NCBI GenBank assembly: GCA_036023115.1
Contig: JAYKKT010000089.1
Span: 18,284,501 to 18,348,500, forward strand
DNA from: Brasenia schreberi
Lineage: Eukaryota > Streptophyta > Magnoliopsida > Nymphaeales > Cabombaceae
Direction: 5' to 3'
Length of the DNA: 64,000 bases
The notes below the pieces were generated by a model. It was not told where the DNA came from and made no database searches. It was given only the letters and a program-made list of their open reading frames with translations. A program made the position numbers and the translations under genes. Below, in pieces: positions 25,081 to 35,462 of the stretch; within the stretch, counting starts at the first letter, position 1; the number at the start of each line of letters is the position of its first letter.

Positions 25081-26715
25081 CGGGTGTAGCTAGGGTGGTT
25101 AGGTAGTGGCGGGTAGTTAGGGTGACTAAGGCTTGGCCGAGTGGGAGTGGTGGCGGCAAGTGGAAGGTCTGGTGTTAGGGGGATATGGGAGTGGATTAGG
25201 TGGTTGAGAATGGAGAGGGAGTGAAAAGGGAGTAAGGTGGAAGGTAGGGCACTTACCGAGTGAAGAGAGGGTGGCGCTCGACTGGAAGGAAGCTGGGGAG
25301 GCGGTGATGTTCGGGTGGGAGGTGGTGGTGTAGGTGGCGGTGCAGGTGGTGGTGGGATGGAGAGCAGGTGGAGCAGGTGGAGCAGGTGGAGAAGGTGGGA
25401 AAGTGGAGGAAGGAGAGGACCCGACTGGGCTTGGGGAAGGCTTCTAGATAGGAAAACCCGCCCCCAAGGGGGGTTTATATAGGGATGGGTAGGTCGGTTA
25501 GGGCTGGGTTTGGGGTAGTGGTTAGGTGGTTTAGGTAGGGTGGTATGAAGATAAGGTGGGCTGGAAAGGGTAGGGCCAGATATTTTAAATACTAGTGGTT
25601 TGGGTAGATTGTGGGCTAGGGGTGGTTTAGCGGTTTAGGGTTTGGTTAGGTGGTTGGGTTCTAGGGTGAGGTTTAGTGAGCTAGGTTAGGTGATTAGGCT
25701 AGGATTAGGCTAGGTTTAGGGAAATTAACTTAGGTTTAGGGAAGGATTAGGGAAGTGGGTTAGGTGATTAGGTTGGGATTAGGCCAGGATTAGGGAAGTG
25801 GGTTTGGTGATTAGGCTCAGATTAGGGGTGGATTAGGGTGGAAGGCTAGGATTAGGTATTTTGGGTTAGGTTTAGGTGAAGGAGCTCCCTTTGCATGGCC
25901 CATGGACCTTAACCACATCATGTTGGTGCAGCCCTAGGTTAGGTTTTGGCTAATTACAAGCTTAAACCCACTCAATTAGGCTAACCCACATGACTAACCC
26001 CAAACTTGATACACAAGTCAAGCTTAATTACAACACACTTGATCTTATCCACCCCCACTCTCTCTCATGCCCATGATCCCACGTGAATTTCAAGTGGGCC
26101 CCACCTCCATTTATGAGAAGGTGATGTGGGCCATGGATATGGATATTGGATTGGATATTTGAACCCAAATCCAAATCCAAGTCCATACATGGGTTTGGAT
26201 TGGGATCTGGATATATATGGTCCAGATCCAATCCAAACTGAACTCTGACTCCTTCGAGCTGTGTTCGAAACGAACGGTTTGTGCGGGGCCTGACAGCATC
26301 AGTGCTCCGTCTGCGTTGGGTCTTCGCCAACATGATCGTCCGCCTCTATTTTCGCCTTCCGGAGATGACTTCAAACGATGTTTCGATGATAACAGGGTCT
26401 TGGACGTTCGAGATCTTGGGGGTGTGGATTTGAACGAGAGTTGTTGTGCCGGGCTCGACATGTGCTCCGGTTCCAGGCTCTCCTTAGCTTCTCTGGTCCT
26501 GTCTTGATTAGGCCAAGCTGCTTCGGGGTTTCAAAACATGTTTTTTAAAAAAGTTTTTAAAGCCATATCATATATTTTTGAAATATAAAGTTCAAAACAA
26601 ATGTATAGGGTTGCTTGGAAGGCTCCTGGGTTTCCAGACACAAAATGGCCCTTTGGGGCTGCTTTTACAAAACCAGGTTATTTTGAGGAATTCGTGGGAT
26701 TTTGGGGTGTTTACA
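25081..26715 (-). repeat. Element A 5' LTR, U3-side part
   Basis: Continuation of the LTR broken by B. On the minus strand it begins TGTAAACACC at 26715 and runs to the B insertion. It carries the GGAT-rich tract (about 26130-26240), CCTAA-rich tract (about 25600-25880) and TATA box (25474-25481). It aligns throughout with 254-1942. Confidence 0.93.
25474..25481 (-). promoter_or_regulatory. TATA box in element A 5' LTR
   Basis: The minus strand reads TATATAAA followed by a C-run and GGGCGGGTTTT, matching the 3' LTR copy. This promoter is now separated from its own U5 and genes by the 13.6-kb element B. Confidence 0.6.
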
Positions 26716-27804
26716 ACACACATTGAGCTTTCGCTCTTATTTGCAAGACCCAAGTAAGGGCCGTGTTATATTTTCTCTTGGGTTTAATTTCATGTCGTGT
26801 GTGTAAGCATTTCAATTATACACTCACACACATTGAGCTTTCGTTCTTACTCCCAAGACCTTAGTTAAGGCCTATTGCAATTTATATTTGGGTTTAATTT
26901 CATGTCGTGTGCGTAGTACTTCAATTGTCGCACTCACACACATTGAGCTTTCGCTCTTACTCCCAAGACCTTAGTTAAGGCCATATATCAATTTATATTT
27001 GGGTTTCATTTAAGTCATGTGAGTTGCCTTTCAATATATACACAACACCCACGCAACACGTTGGCGACCTTTGGGCCCATATATATTATAAGTATTTCCC
27101 TTTCGGCTATGTCTTTAAGATTTGGGCTTTAAGGTTCAGTAGTGTGTGTAGTCTTTACATATATACACGGCACACACTTGCACTATTGAGCCTTTCCACT
27201 CTTAAGATATAGCCATATTTCCCTTTTGCAATTTCCCTTCCGCAATTTCCCTTCGGCAATTTACATTACAAGTCATTTCCCTTCGGCATTGTCTTTCAAT
27301 TTTGGGTTTTCCCTTTGGAGTTGCGTGAGTTTGCATTGCATATACGCCATACCACGAGTTAGGACGCATATTGCATCAAAGCAAATCCCATACTCCCATT
27401 CAAAAGTCGCCCCACTTAGGTTACGTGTTCATAACACACACCTAGTTGGCCCGAAAAGGGATAAAAAGAAAGACATAGGCACGTGCGAATCCACGTGAAA
27501 TAAAATATGAAAATCATACAAAAACAACCCCAGTCAAACACCTCAAACACGTTTTCGTAGGTTCTTATATTCCAAAACTCGATTTTTAAAGCGTACAGAC
27601 TAACCCTTGCGCATCAGTGCAAGAAGGTATGCGACGAAAAGAGCTTGCTTGCTCACAGTTGCCACGTTAGGAGTCAGATTTAAATTTCTCTTCGCTAACT
27701 TAAGTAAGCTAGTTGGCATGCCCTTTTGCTTAATTAGAACTTAGACACACGAAAAGGTTCGCTTCAGGCCTAAGAACCAGGAGCGGAAACTTTCTGCATC
27801 TACA
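26716..27804 (+). repeat. Element H, 3' LTR tail
   Basis: LTR sequence in plus orientation from the middle of a ~110-bp array to the terminal ...TCTACA at 27804. No primer site follows, so this is the end of a 3' LTR. Bases 26716-27308 are almost identical to 31405-31998 of element C. It is cut on the left by the insertion of A; ACACA (26716-26720) is one expected copy of A's target duplication. The U5 hairpin is degraded (27694-27713) and its PBS-like decamer is TGGCATGCCC (27714-27723). Confidence 0.88.
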
Positions 27805-29111
27805 GAAGTGTTTATGCTTGAATATGCAAGTGCATGATATGGATGAGACGCCAAGAAGGGTGACCTCCTAGAGACCAGATGGTATGGTTGAACTTTGGAG
27901 ACTTATGAAGACCTACTACTTCAAGTGAACGGGCCTTATGTTGCTCGATGTTCGAGTTTTCAAAATCTATTTACAAGAGGGAATCTGATTTTAGCCTCGA
28001 TCCTAAGGACCTATGGCTCCTCGTGTTTGCCTTCACTTGAGTCTTGACACCCGCTAATCTAGCGGAGGTTTTATAAGAAAACAAGCTAAATTTCAAAATT
28101 CCTACGCCTTACTCAAAACGTCGAATTCTCAAACAAAATGAAATTCAAGTAAGTAAATCCTATTTTTACTTTAGGATTCCTCGAAATGAACCATGTTTTA
28201 CTTGGGATAAGTCTTAGGGATGGGAAAGAGATACCACGGTCCCTTCTGAAGCGTCTCGTGGTTTTAGGCATAGAAGGCGGAAAACTGCTCTTCTTTAGCT
28301 TTTTGGCCTTTTCTTTCTTTTTTTCTCATAGAGGGTCTCCCTTTGGGAGTATTTTTTCTTTATTTCCTCTTTTCGACAGAAGAGACGAATTTTTCTTTAC
28401 AATTCTGCTTTCTTTTTAGGAAAGAGATTTTCTTTTGGTAGGGATTTCACTTTGTTTTTGGCCAAATTTTCCTTTTGGAAGTAGAAGAGAAGGGGGGAAG
28501 ACTTATCCCAAGGTCATACTCGATTCATTCCAGATAAGCCTATTTAGAAGTAGCACGTACTACTTGCAAGTATCTTGCTATATTGAACTAAGCCTTTCTT
28601 TGTAAGAAGAAGAATTTTGAAAATGTAACCACGTATTTTGAAAAGCTCCACTTTTTCGCAAGTGTGAATTCTCTCATTCAGGGTCACCCAATTCGCCTTT
28701 GATCCTTGCTTTCGAAGTTTCGAAGCAAGTTTCCTAAAACATTTTCGAAAATGGGAATTTAACTAGACCCTACACATAATACTTCTTTAAGTATTGAATA
28801 TTGATAGGATCTGCTAAATTCCTACCTTCTACATCGATCAACTAGTATGAGTTGTTTGTGGTGGTTCCACGCACAACATAAGGGCCATCCCACTTGGGCC
28901 GCCACTTTCCAAGTGGATGTGGGACACGATAGTGGATGATTTTCAAAACGAGATCTCCCACTTCAAAGTGGCGAGATTTCATATGTTTCTCATAGTGTCG
29001 GGCTATCCTTTGCCAGTATGCATGAGCATGATCCATAGCAAAGAGTCGCCTCTCATCTAACAAATCTAGTTCGGCCATCCTAGCATGCTGAAGCATCTCT
29101 AGGGGGAGGTC
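27805..29111 (-). mobile_element. Element G fragment (oldest host of the nest)
   Basis: A piece of a minus-strand element: integrase C terminus followed (toward lower coordinates) by the non-coding 3' interval, which includes an ACCACG/CGTGGT inverted repeat at about 28233-28263. Residues such as EKHMK and RPKW match B rather than D, placing G in the B subfamily. It is bounded by the H LTR at 27804 and by the C LTR at 29112; the rest of G must lie outside the window on both sides. Confidence 0.87.
28770..29111 (-). pseudogene. Element G integrase C terminus, truncated
   Basis: The last ~114 codons of ORF2 in the integrase C-terminal region (RHFEVGDLVLK, HPLGKW, WDGPYVV), truncated upstream by the insertion of element C after base 29111. 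TGG to TAG at 28842 interrupts it near the end, followed by the family's normal stop at 28770. No chromodomain is present. AGGTC (29107-29111) is the expected left target copy for C. Confidence 0.9.
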
Positions 29112-31998
29112 TGTAAACATCCCGAAATCCCACGAACTTCTCAAACACACCTAGTTTTGTAAAAGCAGCCCCAAAGTTCTATTTTGAGTCTAGAAACCCA
29201 GGAGCCTTCCAGACAAACCCCTATACATATGTTTAAACTGTATATGTTTTAAAATATGTATAATATAGTTTTAAAACCTTTTAAAATACATTTTGAAACC
29301 CCACGAAGCGGCTTGGCCTGATGAAAGCAGGACCAGAAGAGCTAAAGAGAGCTCGGAACCGGAACACATGTCAAGCCCGGCACAGCAACTCTCGTGTTAG
29401 ATCCACCCCCAGGATCTCGAACATCCAAGTCCTTGTTATCAGCAAAAATCCTTTGAAATTATCTTTGGAAATTGAAAACAGAAACGGACGACCATGTTGG
29501 CAAAAACCCAACGCAAGACGGAGTACTGATGCTGTCAGACCCCGCACAAACCGTTCGTTTCGAACATACCCTGAAGGAGTCAGAATTCAGTTTGGATTGG
29601 ATCTGGACCATATATATCTAGATCCCAATCCAAACGTATGTGTGGATTTGGATTTGGATCCAGAGATCCAATCTAATATCCACATCCATGGCCCACATCA
29701 CCTTCTCATAAATGGAGGTGGGGCCCACTTGAAATTCACGTGGGATTATGGGCATGAGAGAGAATGGGGAGGATAAGCATTGAGGGAAATGTATTAAGCT
29801 TGACTTGTGTGTCAAGTTTGGGGTTAATCATGTGGGTTAGCCTAATTAGCGTGGGTTTAAGCTTGTATGAGCCTATACCTAACCTAGGGCTGCACCAACA
29901 TGATGCAAAGAAGTCCATGGGCTATGCAAAGGGAGACTCCTAACCCAATCCTAAGCCAAAACCCCTAATCCTAGCCATTTACCCTAATCCTGGCCTAATC
30001 CTAGCCTAAACACCTAACCCATCTCACTAAACCTCACCCCAAAACCAACCCACCTAGCTAAGCCCTAAACCACTAAACCACCCCACCTAAAACCTAGCAC
30101 ACCATATCCCTAAAACCACCTAAAACAAAATATCTCGCCCCCCCCTCAAAACCAGCCCACCTTATCACCACACCACTACCACCTAACCACTAAACCACCC
30201 TCTAAAAACCAGCCCAAACCAACCTTGGAAAAACCTATAAACCCCCCCCCTAGTGGGCGGGTTTTTCAATTTTTCCCAGCCAGCACTTGGGCCAGTCGAG
30301 CCCTCTCTCACCTTGCTCTCTTCTCTCACCTTCTCCACCACTACCCTCGACCTGCACCACTCCACACCACCACTACCTCCCGGCCTGCTCCACTCCACGT
30401 CGCCACCAACTGCCCGGCCAGCTCCATCCACCTTCCACCCGGCTGCCCTCCTTGGACACCAACCTTCCTCTCCTATCCGGTTAGTACCCCATCCTAACTC
30501 CACCCTATCTTCACTCCCCCTCCACTCTCAACCACCCTATAGCACCCTACCTTAGCCTAGTTTCCACTCCATTCAGCCGGCCACCACCTAACTAACCGCC
30601 ACCCTCCAACCATACCCAACCGCACCACCCGCTGCCCTACCTTCCCATTAGTGACATCCCCTAACTATCCCAGCCACCTTACCTTGTTCCCTAGGAACTG
30701 CCCTTCCTCCCCTTTAACCATACCTTAGCCAACACCCTAGCTAGCTCCCTCGCCATTCCTAAACATCCCTAGCTACCCCAGCCGACCACCACCTAACCTG
30801 CCCCTAGTCGGCCAGCCACAACCGACTGCACCCAACTACCCGCGGCCTTACACCCCCTTCCTTAGACATTCCCCCTTAGTCACCCTTTAGCTCCACCTTC
30901 CATAGCACCCTACCTTCCCCTTTCGTGACACTCCCTAAACACCTCAGCCCGAGACACCACAGCAGCACCCTCCTAGTAGCCAGCAAGCCCCCAAGGCGCC
31001 ACACCCGTGCTCCCTTGCCACCCGGCCAGTCACCCCCTTTGTCGTGCCATTCCGAGGAGCTCCCTCTTGCAACCCAAGGCGACGCCCAAGCCCAAGCTCA
31101 AGCAAGTCACCTCCGGACCAGCTATACGTAAGTGCCTAACTCGGCCCTTATTTGTAGACTTCCTTAAGTTAAATTAAATTTGATACGGGGTTGTAATAAC
31201 GGAGCATTGTCTCCCCCCGCTTGTAATAACGTGGCTTGGCACACCCACACACACATGCACTTGAGCCTACCTCTCTCTTAGTTGTGCACGATTTTTGAAC
31301 ACACACGGGCCTAATCAGCCCTTAAGATATAAATTTATTTATATACTTTAAGTTGTGTGGGGTTTTGCTAAAGTTGTGTGTGTTGTCTTTCAATTCTCGC
31401 ACTCACACACATTGAGCATTCGCTCTTATTTGCAAGACCCAAGTAAGGGCCGTGTTATATTTTCTCTTGGGTTTAATTTCATGTCGTGTGTGTAAGTATT
31501 TCAATTATACACTCACACACATTGAGCTTTCGCTCTTACTCCCAAGACCTTAGTTAAGGCCTATTGCAATTTATATTTGGGTTTAATTTCATGTCGTGTG
31601 CGTAGTACTTCAATTGTCGCACTCACACACATTGAGCTTTTGCTCTTACTCCCAAGACCTTAGTTAAGGCCATATTGCAATTTATATTTGGGTTTCATTT
31701 AAGTCGTGTGAGTTGTCTTTCAATATATACACAACACCCACGCAACACGTTGGCGACCTTTGGGCCCATATATATTATAAGTATTTCCCTTTCGGCTATG
31801 TCTTTAAGATTTGGGCTTTAAGGTTCAGCAGTGTGCGTAGTCTTTACATATATACACGGCACACACTTGCACTATTGAGCCTTTCCGCTCTTAAGATATA
31901 GCCATATTTCCCTTTTGCAATTTCCCTTCCGCAATTTCCCTTCGGCAATTTACATTACAAGTCATTTCCCTTCGGCATTGTCTTTCAATTTTGGGTTT
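29112..31998 (+). repeat. Element C 5' LTR, U5 end missing
   Basis: Starts TGTAAACATC at 29112, a related LTR of the A/D/E/F subfamily. It carries the GGAT-rich tract (about 29595-29690), CCTAA-rich tract (about 29930-30130), TATA box, GTAAGT (31128-31133), TTGTAATAACG module (about 31187-31234) and about four ~110-bp array units (31390-31720). It stops short at about 31998. The ~495 bp that follow in the matching H LTR, and the primer site, are absent. Confidence 0.88.
30236..30241 (+). promoter_or_regulatory. TATA box in element C LTR
   Basis: TATAAA followed by a C-run and GGGCGGGTTTT, the conserved core arrangement of this subfamily. Confidence 0.6.
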
Positions 31999-32155
31999 TA
32001 ACTCTTTACTTTACTTGTGCGAAAATACAATTTACATTACAATTTACATTACAAGGTTCAGCAGTGTGCGAAAATACATTTTCCAAAAGGTGTTGTTTTT
32101 AACTCTTTTCTTTACTTGTACTTCATACGTAGGATTTTTGAAAAAGCTTGAAAGC
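31999..32155 (+). other. Rearranged leader of element C, primer site lost
   Basis: A patchwork rather than the normal U5-PBS-leader. TTTACTTGT follows TTTTAACTCTTT twice (about 31996 and 32097), GCGAAAATAC occurs twice (about 32019 and 32068), and AATTTACATTAC is repeated. The string AAGGTTCAGCAGTGTGCG copies about 31829. No TGGCACGCCC is present, so this copy could not prime reverse transcription. Confidence 0.75.
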
Positions 32156-33280
32156 ATGTCAAAATCCAACCCAAGTGAAGTGTCGAGCCAAGGCTCATGT
32201 GCATCAAGTTCTCACTCTAGGAGGATTTTGAAAAATAAGATCAAACTAGACGAGATAGAGGACTTGAGAAGGGAATTCGAGGCCAAAATCGATGCTATCA
32301 GCCAAGAGGCTGAAGTAGGCGATTCATGTTCATCGAATGGTGAACAAAGGGCCAAGAAAAAAACTGAAAAACCTCATAAGCACAAAGAGGCCTCCGTAAT
32401 GGAAGGCAACCAATACCACGAGTCATTCACACAAAAGGACCGTAAAGCCCTACAGCAATTGCTGAAAGGGCAAAATAAAGAGAAAAAGAGTTACGCCCTG
32501 TCTGATTTCCTTCCCATGGATTACGAAACAGACAGTGACGATGAAATACCGAACTTCCATCGGTATGATGGCATGGGAGACCCTAGGTCTCACTTGCAAC
32601 GTTTCTCGCGTCGAGCCCATAAGAAGAAAAAGGACTCGATGAAATGGGTGTATTGGTTCCCTTTATCCCTTAAAAGCACAGCTACCAAATGGCTGGCTTC
32701 CTATGATTTAAGCTAGTTTGCTACTTTCGAAGAGTTAGCGAACTGCTTCATGCAAAGATTTGCACATAACGTAGAAGTCACACCGACTTTAAACACTTTA
32801 AGGGATATGAAGAAAGGCATGAACGAAGACGTACATGCCTTCATTATTCGATGGAGGTCCCTTTTGGGCCAAGTGTGAGAGCCAATATCCGAAGGATGCG
32901 CAGTCATGCTCATCCTGGATAATTTTAAAAGCGAGCTAAAGACCCTTCTCTCGCTCCATGAAATCTCAACTTTCCATAAGTTGATAAAAAAAGCATCCAT
33001 TTTCGAAACAAACTTGAAAAAGGGGATATACGATCATTTATGGAAAGGAAGTGTCGTTTCCAAAACCCGCTTGGAAAAGCCCATCACTTATGGGCTACCC
33101 ACGATGGACAAAGAGGCAAAGCCCCATAAAATCGCCAATGTCCGGGTGGATCCAGGTTTGGCGGGCACTTCCAAGAATTTTGAAAAATTAGAAAAACAAA
33201 GGGAGAGAAATTTTCAAAAACCTATTGAAAAACGGGAGTACACACCGCTGGGGCAACCTGTGTTGGAGGTCCTAGACCTC
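32156..33280 (+). pseudogene. Element C Gag, 5' part, interrupted by element D
   Basis: Starts at ATG 32156 (MSKSNPSEV) and is alignable with D and E Gag through the core domain to the KREYTPLGQP region. It is cut after 33280, just upstream of the zinc knuckle, by insertion of D. Two in-frame stops exist, CAG to TAG at 32714 and CGA to TGA at 32876; both are C-to-T changes. The remainder of C should lie beyond the right edge of the window, on the far side of D. ACCTC (33276-33280) is the expected left target copy. Confidence 0.92.
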
Positions 33281-34514
33281 TGTAAACACCCCAAAATCCC
33301 ACGAATTTCTTAAACAAATCTGGTTTTATACAAGCAGCCCCCAAAAGGCCATTTTGAGTTTGGAAACCCAGGAGCCTTCCAAACAACCCTGTATATATGT
33401 TTCAAACCTTATCTTTCAAAAACATATGATATAGCTTTTGAAAAACCTTTTAAAAACATGTTTTGAAACCCCGAAGTGGCTTGGCCCGATCAAGACAGGA
33501 CCAGGAGAGCCAAGAAGAGCCCGGAACTGGAGCACCTGTCAAGCCCGGCACAGCAACTCTTGTATCTGATTCACACCCCAGGATCTCGAACGTCCAAGAC
33601 CCTGTTCTTACCAAAATATCATTTGAAGTCATCTCCGGAAGGCAGAAACGGAGGCGAACGACCATGTTGGCGAAGACCCAACGCAGACGGAGTACTGATG
33701 CTGTCAGGCCCCGCACGAATCGTCCGTTTCGAACCCAGCTCGAAGGAGTCAGAGTTCAGTTTGGATTGGATCTGGACCATATATATCCAGATCCCAATCC
33801 AAACCCATACGTGGACTTGGATTTGGATTTGGATCCAGAGATCCAATCCAATATCCATATCCATGGCCCACATCACCTTCTCATAAATGGAGGTGGGGCC
33901 CACTTGAGTTTCACGTGGGATATTGGGCATGAGAGAGAGTGGGGGTGAAAAATATCAAGAGTGTTGTATTAAGCTTGACTTGTGTGTCAAGTTTGGGTTT
34001 AATCTTGTGGGTTAGCCTAATTGAGTGGGTTTAAGCTTGTGATTAGCTAAAACCTAACCTAGGGCTGCACCAACATGGGGTGATCAAGGTCTATGGGCCA
34101 TGCTAAGGGAGCTCCTTCATCTAAACCTAGCCCAAAATGCCTAATCCTAGCCTAAACCCCTAATCCACCCCTAATCTGAACCTAATCACCTAACCCACTT
34201 CCCTAATCCCGGCCTAATCCCAACCTAATCACCTAACCCACTTCCCTAATCCTTCCCTAAACCTAGATTAATTTCCCTAATCCTAGCCTAAACCTAGCCT
34301 AATCACCTAACCTAGCTCACTAAACCTCACCCTAAAACCCAACCACCTAACCTAGCCCTAAACCCCTAAACCACCCTTAGCCCACGATTTACCCAAACCC
34401 CTAGTTTTAAAATATCTGGCCCAACCTTTTCCAGCCCACCTTATCTACATACCACCCTACCTAAACCACCTAACCACTACCCTTAGCCCAGCCCCAACCG
34501 ACCTACCCATTCCC

Positions 34515-34522
34515 TATTTAAA
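34515..34522 (+). promoter_or_regulatory. TATA box and core hairpin, element D 5' LTR
   Basis: TATTTAAA, followed by AAACCC...GGGCGGGTTT (34520-34546), which can pair AAACCC with GGGTTT. The C-run between them varies in length among copies but the pairing bases are kept. The same box is at 46130-46137 in the 3' LTR. Confidence 0.6.
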
Positions 34523-34779
34523 CCCCTCCCCTTTGTGGGCGGGTTTTCCAAGTGGGAGCCCTCACCATAGCCCAGCCGACTCCACTCTCCAATCCGCCAG
34601 CCTGCTCCACTACCCAGCTGCTCCCCCTGCTCCACCAGCCACCACCTGCACCGCCACCTTCCCTCTTCCATCCACCACCACCATCCCTCAGCCGGACGCC
34701 ACCACCTCCACCCAACCGAACCAGCCAGCAGTCACCTGCCCGCCTGCTTCCCATTTCATCCGCCACCTCTCCCCATTCG

Positions 34780-34785
34780 GTAAGT
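34780..34785 (+). other. Donor-like GTAAGT, upstream site, element D
   Basis: CGGTAAGTAC matches the plant 5' splice-site consensus and lies about 260 bp after the TATA box. Counterparts are in A (432-437, minus), E (49129-49134, minus) and F (60296-60301). Use is inferred, not shown. Confidence 0.4.
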
Positions 34786-35224
34786 ACCCCAAACTCCCTC
34801 AAAGCCCCTCTCTACCACCTCTCCACTCTTAGCCACCCATCCTACCTTCATCTCAGCCCTTTTGCCACCACCACTTTCATCTAGCCGAACCTAGCATAGC
34901 CCAAGCTGCCGGCCACCACCTAACCATCCTTTCCCATTCGGTTTTCCCCTAGGTGTCCCATTCGGCCTTCCCACCAGCTCACCTTTTAGATCCAGTTTCC
35001 TTATACTCTCAACTCCCTTAGTGACCCTAAGAACCCACTCATTCAGCCCTTTAAAACCCCTACTTGGAGCCGCCATCTGCTTGCCACCGGTCACCTTCGA
35101 GGCGCCTATCCCGCGCCCCACTTGCAGCCGGCCAGCACCCTTGATCACCTACCTTCGCGGAGCTCCCGTTTGCAGCCCAAAGCCAAGCCCACACTCAAGC
35201 AAGACCTCTACGGACCAGCTACTC

Positions 35225-35230
35225 GTAAGT
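35225..35230 (+). other. Donor-like GTAAGT, downstream site, element D
   Basis: CTCGTAAGTGTC. It is conserved in A (11021-11026, minus), B (13396-13401), C (31128-31133), E (48682-48687, minus) and F (60743-60748). In the D 3' LTR the AAGT is deleted (near 46840). Confidence 0.42.
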
Positions 35231-35275
35231 GTCTAAACTCGGTCTTTAGTCGTACACTTGCTTGAGATTCAATTT

Positions 35276-35325
35276 GATACGGGGTTGTAATAACGGAGCA
35301 TAGTCTCCCCCCGCTTGTAATAACG
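35276..35325 (+). promoter_or_regulatory. Doubled TTGTAATAACG module, element D LTR
   Basis: GATACGGGG-TTGTAATAACG-GAGC...CTCCCCCC-GC-TTGTAATAACG. GGAG/CTCC can pair between the two copies. It is preserved in every LTR including B. TTGTAA followed by AATAA resembles plant polyadenylation signals, so this may set the end of R; that is inference. Confidence 0.45.
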
Positions 35326-35462
35326 TGGCTTGGCACAACCATACACGTGCACTCTCTTAGTCGTGCACAATCTTGAACACACACGAGCCTAATCAGCCCC
35401 TAATACATAAGTGTACATATACTTTCATTTTCGAAGGGCTTTTGTTTAAGTTGGGTGTGTTG

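Noticed and set aside
25081..26715. A solo LTR or separate element at 25081-26715
   Set aside because: It joins seamlessly to 11502 once element B and one GTGGC copy are removed, as shown by the uninterrupted LTR at 1-1942.
27024..27498. Small frames in the H LTR tail (62 and 90 codons) as genes
   Set aside because: They lie within LTR array and U5 sequence; one of them is repeated in C at 31713-31901 only because the LTRs are near-identical.
34533..34884. Pro/Ser/Thr-rich open frames of 60-110 codons in LTRs (also 46148-46499, 49036-49395, 60048-60367, 30225-30555)
   Set aside because: Low-complexity C-rich DNA is open in several frames at once. The equivalent peptides in D, E and F change frame relative to each other, so there is no sign of protein-level conservation.
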